Assembly (NCBI GenBank): GCA_033239125.1 | Contig: BSWB01000002.1 | Location: 9,085,001-9,149,000 of the forward strand | DNA length: 64,000 bases | Origin: Fagopyrum homotropicum | Taxonomy: Eukaryota > Streptophyta > Magnoliopsida > Caryophyllales > Polygonaceae | Direction: 5' to 3' | Part shown: positions 10,929 through 23,005 of the stretch, in pieces | Layout: every line of letters begins with the position of its first letter | How positions within the stretch are numbered: position 1 is the stretch's first letter | The notes under the pieces: generated by a model | The model's database searches: none | What the model saw: only the letters and a program-made list of their open reading frames with translations | What the model was told of the DNA's origin: nothing | Program-made: the position numbers and the translations under genes

Positions 10929-11710
10929 TAGTGGCGGCCGCAGGATTTTTAGAGGGGGGGGCGAAATTTTTTTTCCGATAAATATATCTATGAAAATAAA
11001 GTAGCGATAAAAACAAAGTTAATATGTCATCTACTTACAATAAACAAAAATAAATAAATAAAACATTACACTTAAAGGCGCGGTCCACGACCGCGCCTAA
11101 AAAATTTTTTTTAAAAAAATAGTCGCCCTATAGGCGTTGTCTATGACAAAGATAATAAAAACACAAATAGAGGTGCGGTCCTAGACCGCGGCTATAGTGT
11201 AACGTTTTTTAAAGAAAAAAAAACTAAAGATGCGCGGTTATAGACGCGCCTCTTTAGTTTTTTTTTTTCAAAAACGTTACACTATAGCCGCGGTCTAGGA
11301 CCACACCTCTATTTGTGTTTTTGTTATCTTTATTTCAGATATTAAAACGTTGTCCTCGACAACGCTTTTTACAAATAAGAGTGTGGTCTAAGACCGCGCT
11401 TCTAATCCAAACAACAAATCTCGTGCATTTTGGTGAATTATTTCACTCTAGAGTCTAAAACGGGAAATACTTATGAAGTTTCGTTCACTTCGACGAAAGA
11501 TCCAAAAAAACATTTAAATATAACACAAGAATAGTGATATTTAAAAAAAATAAATTGTAGAAAATTTTTTTATAAACGAGAGAAGCACAACCCATTTTAA
11601 AACGATTTTTTTCACAAAAAAAAAAAAAAAAAAAATTTTTTTTTTTTTTTTTTTTTTTTCCTCGGAGGGGGGCGGCCGCCCCTCCCCGCCCCCCCTTGGG
11701 GCCGCCCCTG
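10929..11710. mobile_element. Non-autonomous hAT element, 782 bp
   Basis: An exact 8-bp target duplication, TGCGTGAC, flanks the element at 10,921-10,928 and 11,711-11,718. The ends are inverted: TAGTGGCGGCC at the left and GGCCGCCCCTG at the right, the usual hAT form (a [T/C]AG start and an 8-bp duplication). The right end also carries a long A/T homopolymer tract and a GC-rich GGGGCGGCCGCCCC palindrome. No transposase is encoded. It ends 164 bases before the start codon of the helicase gene, so it lies in that gene's promoter or 5' leader. Confidence 0.85.
11150..11335. repeat. Large inverted repeat inside the hAT element
   Basis: Arms of about 65 bases (11,150-11,215 and 11,270-11,335) pair almost perfectly. 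An inner hairpin (11,219-11,260, AAACTAAAG ... CTTTAGTTT) closes the loop. Flanking GCGGTCCTAGACCGCG-type palindromes recur at 11,075-11,102, 11,120-11,145, 11,174-11,190 and 11,385-11,400. Such palindromes resemble the subterminal repeats of plant CACTA transposons, so a CACTA fragment may be nested here; that part is inference. Confidence 0.75.
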
Positions 11711-11874
11711 TGCGTGACATGCGTCTCTCATCTTAAAACAATTCTTCATATGGGTGTGCAGCTGTTTCCCTGGGTTTTCTCCCTGGCTACCAATTTCAAA
11801 TTTCTGTCTGCTCTCAGTCCTCTCACTTTGAAACAGCTGCGAAGAAGAGAAAGAGGTGAACTGAGAGGGTGAAA

Positions 11875-14800
11875 ATGGAACTGGATGACTGGGATTTGAG
11901 TGCAGAAGATCTCGAATCCCTTGAGAAAGACGCTCTTCGTCAGATTGCTCAGCGGAATTCCTCATCTTCTTGCACCTCCACCTCCAATTATACTTCTGTT
12001 TCTAACCCTTTCCACAAGAACACAAAGCATCCAATTGACCCTCAACAGAAAATACAAGCACAATCCCAATTTACTCGCTTCGATTTTGACGTTTCTCCTA
12101 TCAAGCCCCGTCATGCGGGTCCTCGTACCCAGGTGGGTTCTCTTTCTTCTTTTCCTTCTGTCGAACATTTTGATTTTGCTTGGGATTTGAAATTAGGGGT
12201 ACCTAGGCGAGTTCTTGATCTATAGGAACGCTCATCAGTTATGCCCATGAATGGAATGGACTGACACTTTGCACTAGGACGAGGGTTTAATGTTAATTTT
12301 GTTTAGAGATGAACACTTCTAAATTCCTTAAGATTGATTTTGGTCGCGAGCACCCGTTTTGTCGTGGAATCAGAAATCTATTATTTTATGTAAACTTTCC
12401 GTGGTCAATGGTGCAAAAAAGAAATACATTACAAGGTCTGGCAACTTGATTGTATCATTTTTGTAACTGCGCATGCTATATATGACATTTTTTGAATGGG
12501 GAAGCACTAAGCAAGCACGGAACTTATGACCATATTACACAGTATTTGTGTAATGAACAAGTACTCTGTAAGTTGTTAGCTAATGTACTCATCGCAGTCT
12601 GCCATGGGATTAATATGATTCTCGTTTTTTTAATTCACTGTTAGAGGAGATGTCTTAAAATCCTAATAGTCATTATTGGCACATCTGTCCTTTTCGGCCT
12701 CCACTGGTATCTGTTCCAAGGAGACTGTTGTATCCTAAAAAAAGGAGCCTTCATGATCCCCATCCATTTGGAGTTAAGAAGATGTGAAAGCGGCTTTCTA
12801 TCTGAGAAAGGAGAATAAGTGGTATATCATGTCTGCTTTGAGTATTAATTGTACAAACCCACGTGGTACTTTCTTGTGCACTCATCAGGAGTCTCATGTG
12901 GATATGAGTGATCCTTACATGAGTTACCCTTCCATATAGTCTACACACTAAATCTCTGTCAACTTAATAATTTTTTACTGGTAAACTTTCCTGGCTAATA
13001 GGGAAACAAACAATGGGCGGTTGGGCTTAAGCCATTTGCTAGAGTGTTAATTGTAAAAAAATGTCTTTGTTAGAAAGGTATGCATGCTTTATGGCTACTG
13101 ACTTATTCTTATATAGGTGGATCCTTGTACTCTGCAACCTAGGATCCTTCCTACATCAGCTGAGCCACCTGGTAAGTCCTTGTAAACACATTGCTGTGTT
13201 TGAAATCTTTTTGACATTGTCATGAATGACACGAGCTATTTGAACAGTTTGTTCTCAGTTGTTTCTTGTGAAGATGTATGTACTTGATGGCCACCAGGTT
13301 AATTGGTTAAACATTGATTTATTTGTATACAGTAAAAAATGAATTGGGAACCTAAAAAGTTCCTTAGAAAGAAGACCAGTATACAATTCCCAGGAATTAC
13401 TCGATGTGATTTGATGGATTGTTTTCTATAACTTTGTTTGTAAAAAAATGTTCTGATGCTTAGCTAATAGGTTGCTTTAATTTATGCTTGATCAATCCTG
13501 ATTGAATGCTGATTGTTATTAAAATAGAGATTAGTACGAGTCCTTAGGATGTCAAGAAAGTCTTGTTTTATGGGCATACTGAACAGTAAGAGCTTCAGAT
13601 GAGTTGGCTAGAACCATTTAAGGTCTGATTAGGAATGTGAATTAAAAATTTCAGTTGCAGATATGCTAGGTTCGAAGCTAGTTCCCTGTTTTATACTTTC
13701 ACTATTCAATTTACAGAGTCATGGTAATGTAATGCTGTAGTACTGGGTTTTAGTATATGTAGTATATTGGTTCATCTATTAAAAAGCACCTTACCTCTAT
13801 CCATTCAGATGAGTCTGCAAAAGAGCTTCCAAAATTGCATGTGAAATTGGCTAGAACCATTTAAGGTCTGATTAGGAATGTGAATTAAAAATTTCAGTTG
13901 CAGATATGCTAGGTTCGAAGCTAGTTCCCTGTTTTATACTTTCACTATTCAATTTACAGAGTCATGGTAATGTAATGCTGTAGTACTGGGTTTTAGTAAT
14001 ATGTAGTATATTGGTTCATCTATTAAAAAGCACCTTACCTCTATCCATTCAGATGAGTCTGCAAAAGAGCTTCCAAAATTGCATGTGAAATTTTTACTTC
14101 ATATGAGTGGTAATATGGCTGCCAAGTTTCCCTTCGACCAGGTATGCCTTTGATTAATCTTTATATAAGCAATATATATCTTCCACAATGCTTAGGCTGA
14201 TTTGATAGCTGGAAATTACTAATCTATCAGATGCTTGTTAGTGCTGTTCGGAAGATCCCCAAAGCAAGCTGGAACGCCAAAGAAAGGTTTACTTACATTT
14301 AACTGTTTTATACTTTTGGTCGATAAAGTGCTGCTGAGCATAATCGATTCGTGTGGCTTATGCAGGCTGTGGCTGTTCCCTGCTTCTTCTTTACCATCAG
14401 CAGAAAAGATCCTATCTGAAATACCTGGCTCTAGAGTAGAGGTGATTGCTGCTCCATTCTCTCATATATGTGGATGCATCATGCTTCATGATGTTAAATC
14501 TGTGCTTGAATGTGTCCTTCTTTACTCTCCTAGCCGCATTTCCTATTCATTCTTCACAATGTTGGGACGATTTTATTGTTTTGTGCAGCTGACTATTATT
14601 ATATTTTTCTTTTTCTGTAACAAAAAATTTGACTATGCATTTCACCAGATAGAAACTCTGGACCCTTTGGTTCATCGTGCTATTGCAGCTACAGCTAAAG
14701 CACCAGATCTTCAAGGTTAGTCTTGGATTTCTGTAATTTATGTTGTAGTGTTTTTCTCCCACAGCCACGGGCAAACAAACTGATTTATGATTGATTGTCC

Positions 14801-17800
14801 ACTCTAGCTTTATCATCTTTGAGCATTTTGTGCGTGTTCTACATTATGGGTGTGTCTTTCTTTTGGTCCAAAGTTTTGTATCATCTATTGGAGAAGCTCC
14901 CTATCCCACGTCCTTGTCGTATTTGGAGTACTTAATGTCTTCCTAAGTTCCTATTTGTGTGTAGTAATGTTTCATGAACCACTTCTGCCATAATTTCATT
15001 AGAGTTTAGCAATACTCAGTTTGGTGACAGTATAAGAACTGTGTGTAGGTTTTGCTTCTGATGATCCTTGATGTATACATACTTCCACTGTTCTGTCAAA
15101 AAGAAAAATAAGTTCCTTAGTATAGACTATATAGTAAGCCTTTTTCCAAAAGGGTTGCAGAGAATTGACTTGTCTGAAGCGTCCTGCACCTTTTACATAT
15201 AAATCAGTAACATGCATGTGTTTCTTCCATAGGCAAACTTATGACCCTTTTTGTGGAACCATTGATGTATCATTTTCTTTATGATATCATTCTATGTGTG
15301 TCTTCCCTATCTATGCTATTGAAGATTTAAAGTATTCTTCATTGATTTACTTTCAAGACTCGTAGTTGAACAATATTTCCATCAAAAGTAAAATAATGAT
15401 CGAACTAGATGTATCGCTGTTCTCTACCAGATCGATATGCCAGGATCCCAGATTATATTGAATCAAAGCTTCTTCCATTTCAAAGGGATGGTGTGAGGTA
15501 AGGATTAAGAATCTATTAATAGCTTATTTGCTTGAAGCTTTTCCTTTGTACGAGTGATTAGAACTTCCGTTCTGTCTTTCTTATCATCTTATGTATATCG
15601 CATTGCCAATGCTTTATATCTTAATTTGTTCACTAGAACTTCAGCTTCAAAATTGATTTTGTTGCAGCTACCTTTATTTTTGTTTTGCACAATGGTTTGA
15701 AGTAGTTTTTGCTATTGGTGACTTAGGTTTGTTCTTCAACACGGAGGGCGTGCCCTTCTCGCTGATGAGATGGGTCTAGGCAAGACATTACAGGCAAGTA
15801 TCTTATCTTTTTCAACGTCTCATTAATGTTCCCGGTGAATCAAAATATAAATGGGTTCCATATGTATAGTCTTTAAGGTCGTATGGTCACCAATTAGACA
15901 CTGTATATGGGCTGAAAGGTACATTTTTTTGCACCTTGAGGCTAAATCTATCAGGTTTTATGCCCTTCTGTTTTAAAAAATTATAACTCGGAAAGTTGTA
16001 TATGGGCTGAAAAATACATTTTTTTTGCATCTTGAGGCTAAATCTATCAGGTTTTATGCCCTTCGGTTTTAAAAAATTATAACTTGGAAAGTGTGGCCGT
16101 AGCAAAAATAATGTATTAACATGAAAGCTGCAATGATGTAACCCATAATTCAATCTCGTTGTATGATGCAGAGCAAATGAAATGTGATGTATATTATATT
16201 GTTTGGTAGCCTTAGTGAAACTAAGAATCTATTTAATTGTTAGTGTGAAAAGTTAGTTTCAATCGGCTTCTTTTGTAAATAGTATAGTGTTTCAGTTACG
16301 AAAGTTAATCTTAGGGAATTTCTCTAGACCACGTCAGTCACAGATCCACAGGTGCATCTTTATGTACTTGTGATCTCTCCATTTTCTTCTTTTACCACGT
16401 CCCTCACTTCCTAATTTGCTCAACCTTTGAATAATCCGGCTCTCCTCATTGCTTGATTCATGATCCCCTTTTTAATCTACCAGAATCATTTTTATTCTTC
16501 CCTTTCCCATGTTCTGTTCCCCTGTTTCCAATTTGGTCACTCTTTGGTTTATGCCACGCGCTTCTCTATCATCTTCGTGTTCCATGTTCTCATAACCAAC
16601 CTTTAGCTATTTATACTTTAATTGTCATTACACAACTAACTACTTATAACCAGGATGTTTGTGGGAGCATTTTAATTTGTTATTTGGCTCTTCTTTAGTG
16701 GATCAAGAAAATACCTTGCAATTTTTTTGTATGTAGAAGAGTTTGCTACTTTGACCTTTTCATCCTATACTAATTTAACTAAACTCTTTTCTAAATCCTA
16801 GAATAAAATAACCTAATTTTTTTACTAAGCTTCATAATTTCATGATGTAAAAATCTCTTGTTGTCTGTCATAGTTTGAATTATCTAGTCTAAATCTCTGT
16901 AATGGTTTTGGCAGGCAATTGCTGTTACTGCATGTGTTTGTGACTCCTGGCCTGTGTTGGTGCTTACTCCATCTTCCTTGCGTCTACACTGGGCTTCGGT
17001 TAGTTGTTATACTTAAGTAACTTCCCCTATATTATAGTACGCTTACTCTTCCCTATTTGTTTTGCAGATGATTCAACAATGGTTGAACATCTCTCCATCC
17101 GATATCGTCGTATGTTTTCCTTCACTTTCTAATCTGCATCTAATCTCTTCTTTTTCTGAAAGGATCATGCCTAACTGTCAATACCTGTCTACCTTGTATA
17201 GATAAAAAATGAATTGATGATTGATTTGTAGTCAACTTTGTAAAGATATTTATTTTAAGGTTTCATATGCATATGTGCCTCCATCCTCCTGTTAGATCAC
17301 CGAAAGGAACACTTTTTCATATAATTTGTTGATCTATACATGTGGCTCTCGGCTGTGTACATGACATTGACTATATGAGATGCATAGGTAAAATGTGTCT
17401 TAGGCCCTCAGGGTCAAATCAATATGTACATGAACATGATTGTGCAACTTGAACATTATTGTCAAACATGTATTAGGCTGTAGCTTGTTATATTCAAAAG
17501 GTTTGAACTCAAGTTTGAAGAGAAGGTCCTTCATAGTGAAAGTGGACCTTAAAAAAAACTGGTTTGTGAGGATACACCGTGTCTTGTTCGTTCAATTTTA
17601 TTCTTCTTCACCACCCAGTACTCGTTTAGGTTCAGAATTGTTTCTTTTCAGGGTCTATTCTCATCATTTATCTTGTTGACCTTGCTACTAGTATGCATAT
17701 TGTATCTCTTGGAGTGCTCCGAGCTCTTAATCTTGTTATTGGCTCGTCAAGTTTAATCTCCTTGGGAAATCTTTTCAAAATGGGTGACATTATTATAGCT

Positions 17801-20800
17801 AATGTCAACTTGAAATACTGAAATAGCATCATCAAATTAAACTTTTGTAAATCTGTTTTGTATTTATTTAACATTAATGCTTTGTACCGAGTTCATACCA
17901 TATGTTACTGAATCTAGGACTTATTTTGTTCCTTCGCACAAACCCACCCTTTCTCATAAAAGTAGTATTAGACCACCCTCTTCTCAAGGAAAAGGTATTT
18001 AGCCACTCTATATCAATGTTTGGTCCACAATCCAACATCCACACCCATTTTATACATTTTTGTATGTACTTATAAAAGAAGAATGAGTGTGGGTGTTCGA
18101 TAGCAAAGAAGGCATCTATAAGTGGTGGTTAAATACAATTTTCATTAAAGACTGGTTTTGTGCATAATGACCTATATAACGGTGGTTTTATGCAGTCTAC
18201 CCTATTTTCTATTGCTTGAACGCGAGCTACTACAAACATGGAACTGCCTAGGCAGTGTTGATTTTAAATCAAACTTTCATGCTATAAGAATAAGATGAGT
18301 AGAATGTACTACATTTCAGTTTTTTTTAAGAACAGTGTTCTTCTACATCAGTATAATTTTGATTTAAGGTTGGCATGATGTACTGGGCTTCTTAAAATGC
18401 TGGGTTTTGGTGGGTCCGAGTGTTGTCATCTTGGCCTTAAAAACAGTGTTCTTCTACATCAGTATAATTTTGATTTATTTCCTTTCATGCATTGTCATTG
18501 TTCTATACTTCTATATCTCTTTGGGGGAGGGGGTTGTTATGCTTGCCTCTAATATACTTGATTGTTGGAAATATTAGGTGGTTTTATCGCAATGTGGTGG
18601 ATCAAACAAATGTGGTTTTAGAGTAGTAGCTGCTAGCAAGGGAACTGTTCCTCTGGATGGCATCTTTAATATTGTTTCTTATGACAGTGTCACCAAATTG
18701 CAGAGTGCCCTATTGGCTTCAGAGTTTAAGGTAAATGAGTTTAAGTGTGCCTTTTCTGCTCCTATTATGTTTTCGAATCGTGACAATAAGAACTTTTAGG
18801 TTTTAGAATTTGTGAACTGTGATAGGATGTCTTTCCGCTTCACTACAAAGTAAAATATTAATCTTAAGGAATATGGACATTTTTAATGTACCAAATATAT
18901 TATACAGGTTGTTGTTGCAGATGAGTCGCATTACTTAAAGAATGCTCAAGCAAAGAGGACAAGTGCATCGCTGCCAGTCATACAGGTGCTTACTTTCTAT
19001 GCGCCACTGCACATAACCTCCTTACACCAGACTATGCTTCTAGCATTTATCATTTTTTCACCTGTCAAATATGCAATTCAGAAAGCCCAATATGCAATGT
19101 TATTGAGCGGGACTCCGGCTTTGTCACGGCCTATTGAACTATTCAAGCAGGTAAATTTGTATGTTATCTACCTATTTACCATTTATTATAACATTAATAG
19201 ATGAAAGTCTGAAATTTGTTTCCCCTGTACAGTTGGAGGCCTTGTATCCTGATGTGTACAAGAATGTTCATGACTATGGAAATCGGTACTGCAAGGGTGT
19301 GAGTGCAAATCTCTTTCACGTCAGATTCTCGCTTTTTGCAACCATGGCTTATGTATTTGTTTATAGTGATGGATGCTATGCCCAATGTTATCTTCTAGGG
19401 TATATTCGGTGTTTATCAAGGTGCTAGTAACCATGAAGAGTTGCATAATCTGATGAAGGCTACGGTAATGATCCGTAGACTAAAAAAAGACGTTCTTTCT
19501 GAGCTTCCTATGAAGCGCAGACAACAGGTAATGATTATTGGCCTTGGTTGGTATAAATGTTTGATTCCTTGAACTCCTTTCTTATGCTATCTTGATCGAT
19601 TGTGAGTTCAATTCACTTCATGTGCATTCGTGAATTGTGCTTAGTGATTGTTGGATGTATGGACGATATGGTCATACATATAGCTTTTTGCTACAATCAG
19701 GAGGAAAGTATGATAATACTTGTTAAGATATTTTATAAGAATACATGACAGATTCAAGTCAAATGCTGATTTCCCTTTTCTGTTTATCATGTATATATGT
19801 TTCTTACTATTGCTTGATACTCCCCAAGATTGCATGTTTTTTGAAGGATAAAGTGACTTAGGCCCTGATCGCCTGATCGGTATAGTTGTTTGCTGGTTGT
19901 TTGAAATTTAAAAAAATATGACCTAGTGAGTGGCTTATTCGGCAACTGGAGTTGTAGCTTTTTGGACCCTTTTTGAAAGCTTCAAGATAAAAAGGCTTTT
20001 GGAGTTGTTTGAACCCTTTTCTCAAACCTTCAAAATATTTCTTTTTGGAGAGTTGTCTGAAATAATTGCAAAATTCCATTTCCTTTTCCTCCCCTAGCCC
20101 CAAATTAATGATCTTGTGTCCCCCCCCCCCCCCCCCGGTGTTAATGGTACTCCAAATAACTCCCCAAAAACCTCCTGTACCAAACATTCGATTAATATGT
20201 TTGCCAGAATTTCATGTTTTTAACAACTCATAAAATAACTGTCAAAAAAAATATGGACGTGGAGGTAAAATGGGATTTGTAAGAAGAGTTGTAATCTCTT
20301 TGTCACAAATTATCCTGCAGTTGCTGTAAAAATTAGTGTGATATTTTTTTCTTATGTATCACTAATGATGCACAAACTTGAATAACTAATTTCCAGGTGT
20401 TTTTGGATATGGCTGAGAAGGACATGAGGCAAATAAATGCTTTATTCCTTGAGGTAATCCCCTCTTTTACTTGTTGCCAAAGATGATGGGTTTTACCTCT
20501 TAGTAAGAACTCAATAACTCAAAGTCATGCGTATCATCTGATCGTGATCTTACCAGTGTTTTGAGTTGCGTTCTTACAAAAAAGTGAGTCGTGCTATCCA
20601 ATAGTTATGGGGCTCAAAGTCTTCCCTTACCAGTTGATATACAGTTTACCCCAATTTACCTAAATGAATATGACCCATTGCATATTTGGGATTCATAAAT
20701 TGGAAAGTCCTAACATGTATGGGAAAATATTACATCTTTTTCAAACTGGTAAAATTGTGAAGTTATGCAGTTAGAGGTGCTGAAGGGAAAGATCAAGAAC

Positions 20801-23005
20801 TGCGGCTCAAAGGATGAGCGTGACTCGCTTAAACTCTCTGAAAAGAATCTTATCAGTAAGGTACTCTTGCAAATCTGCATTTGTAAAGATGTTTGTTACG
20901 CCTTGTTTTAGCCAAGAATAAAAAATTACACAATCGAGTTTCACTCTCTTTTCTAAAACATCATCTCACACGTTATATTGGCACCACAGATATATAATGA
21001 ATCTGCAGAAGCAAAGATTCCAGCAGTGCTGGATTACCTGGGAACAGTAATTGAAGTAAGTTTGAACTTGATGCTTATCTTTTGAATTTCTTTTCCTACT
21101 AATGATTATCTGGAATTTACAACCTCCACTCACAATTGATATATTTAACATATATTGCCTTTCAGTTTGCTTGGACCCATAATTCGTTGATTTTGCAAGA
21201 AAGAATCAGCAACTTAAAAACAGATTTTATTGATCATGCAAGGCTAATTTTTCCTCCAGTGATGTACTCTTAGCAGTGACAAGAGAGGAAATCTCAAAAG
21301 AAATTTAGGACCATTGCTTTGAAGAATTTTGTCTTTGCCAAGCACAAATAATCTTCCTATTCTTTAGGATTGAACTTTCTGCTGGATGAATGACTTTTTT
21401 TTTTATTATCTATGATAGTCCATATTCTTTATATTAGTCTTAGAAATGTTCATAATAGTCTTATCAATACCATTCACCCTCTTAACTTTTGCAGGCTGGC
21501 TGCAAATTCTTGATTTTTGCACACCATCAGTCCATGATTGAGTCAATGCATCAATTTCTGCTGGTAAGATTATTGCTAAAGAGTTGGAGTTGTCTTCCAA
21601 GCTGGTTATAAGCAATGCTGCTGAATTTGCAGAAGAAGAAGGTTGGATGCATCCGCATTGATGGCAGTACTCCTCCAGCATCCAGACAAGCTCTAGTAGT
21701 GGATTTCCAGGAAAAAGAGTCAATCAAGGCTGCAGTTGTATGTTAATATTCTTCTCATTAAATCTACCACTCTGTTCTCTGGGAATTATCATTCCTGTTG
21801 ACGGAGAAACTTCTTTCATTGTCTTGATCTAAATTAAATTACATCGTTGAAACTCTTGCAGCTTTCCATTAGAGCTGCCGGTGTTGGATTAACGCTGACA
21901 GCTGCAAGCACTGTTATTTTTTCTGAGTTGTCATGGACTCCGGGAGATTTGATACAAGCTGAAGATCGTGCTCACAGAATTGGACAGGTGCATATTTTTT
22001 ACTATGAACTAGGCTGTTAGCTTGCAAAGGGAACTGTTTTCAGCCTGTCCAACTTTAGTTCATCTTGTCCCATGTTAACTAGTGCATATGTCTCTTAGGT
22101 TTCTTCAGTCAATGTATACTACCTTCTTGCAAATGGCACAGTAGATGACATTATTTGGTAAGTTATGATGCATCAAGCTACAATTATTATATGTCTGACC
22201 TCAGGATAACTTTCTTAGTGGCCAAACTGGTAATGTTATTGCTTTCTCAAATTTTATTTGATCTTTTTTCTGCAGGGATGTGGTGCAGAGCAAATTGGAA
22301 AACTTGGGACAGGTCTGTTATTTCTGTTCTTGGGTTTTTGAGCGAGTTGATGATTGCCATATATTATTACACGTAGGGCCTGATTATATTCCAAAGAAAG
22401 GCATTTAACCACTAATCAGCATATTTTTATCTTATCAGCTACGTTATAAGCTGACAAAAGAAAATTCACCTTCAATGGAAATGGCTCAAATCCATCTATG
22501 ACTTGAAGCTTGTGAAGAGTTATAAAATGGATCTTTGAACGGTTTATGGTTAATTATAGTACTTGAACTTGGAAGCCACCTCCGGTCATTAAAGTTTTTT
22601 AAAGCTTTGTGGAGTTCAATTGTCCGGCAGATCTCATAGTTTAAGAACTCTTAATCAACCCAAAAAACAAGGATAAAAAAAAAAAATCGTTTATACAAGC
22701 TAGTAAATTGTTTTCTTGCCACTAAGCTGTGCCTGAATCTGCCTCGTACTTCTGTTGCTCGCTCATCATGATGGCTTCCTACAAGAAATATATTGTATTT
22801 GATTTAAGAACTTAATCTGGTTGAGTGGTGCTATGAATAGGTGCTTGATGGGCAAGAGAATGCTCTTGATGTTTCAGACAGCAAGCCGCCTAATATAGTA
22901 AGTAGCAGCCCGGCAAAGCAGAAAACACTAGATGCGTTTGTGAAGCGCTGCAACAGAAGCTCGGGGTCGGAATCTCAGCCTAAAGCTAAAATTTTCAAGC
23001 ATTAG
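11875..23005 (+). CDS. CHR18: SNF2-family annealing helicase, SMARCAL1/CHR18-like
   Basis: ATP-driven enzyme of the SMARCAL1/ZRANB3 group, expected in the nucleus to rewind RPA-coated DNA and remodel stalled forks. Exons: 11875-12132, 13117-13171, 14053-14141, 14231-14286, 14366-14441, 14649-14715, 15431-15497, 15727-15793, 16915-16998, 17068-17109, 18578-18730, 18908-18985, 19082-19150, 19233-19298, 19399-19527, 20397-20453, 20771-20860, 20990-21055, 21495-21563, 21633-21737, 21862-21987, 22099-22157, 22276-22312, 22841-23005 (709 aa). HARP-like region about 108-190; motif I ADEMGLGKT about 235-243; DESH box 343-346; LLSGTPALSRP about 371; IRIDGST about 553; motif VI QAEDRAHRIGQ 613-623. The frame stays open through every join. 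The start is the first ATG; an in-frame GTG six bases upstream was not used. Intron 8 has a GC donor. Close to Arabidopsis CHR18 in order and length. Confidence 0.93.
13604..14089 (+). repeat. 243-bp tandem duplication copying part of exon 3
   Basis: The unit 13,604-13,846 is repeated at 13,847-14,089 with almost no change. Each unit ends with an acceptor (CCATTCAG) and the first 37 bases of exon 3. Only the second copy continues into the real exon. The first copy reads DESAKELPKLHVKLARTI and then TAA, so inclusion would truncate the helicase. Only the second acceptor gives an open frame. Confidence 0.9.
15903..16095 (+). repeat. Two-copy tandem repeat in helicase intron 8
   Basis: A unit of about 95 bp beginning TATGGGCTGAAAGGTACATT is present twice, ending AATTATAACTCGGAAAGT and then AATTATAACTTGGAAAGT. 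It lies wholly in intron 8. Confidence 0.8.
18331..18477 (+). repeat. 36-bp direct repeat in helicase intron 10
   Basis: AACAGTGTTCTTCTACATCA and the following 16 bases occur at 18,331 and again at 18,442, 111 bases apart. This is intronic and no function is evident. Confidence 0.75.
20120..20136 (+). repeat. Seventeen-base C run in helicase intron 15
   Basis: A run of 17 C residues lies in a larger intronic segment (19,860-20,190) that may be a decayed transposon, because it ends in a TACCAAACATT-type terminus. The run length is prone to sequencing error. Confidence 0.6.

Noticed and set aside
11612..11965. 117-codon minus frame ending in long lysine and phenylalanine runs
   Set aside because: It reads antisense through helicase exon 1 and the homopolymer tail of the hAT element.
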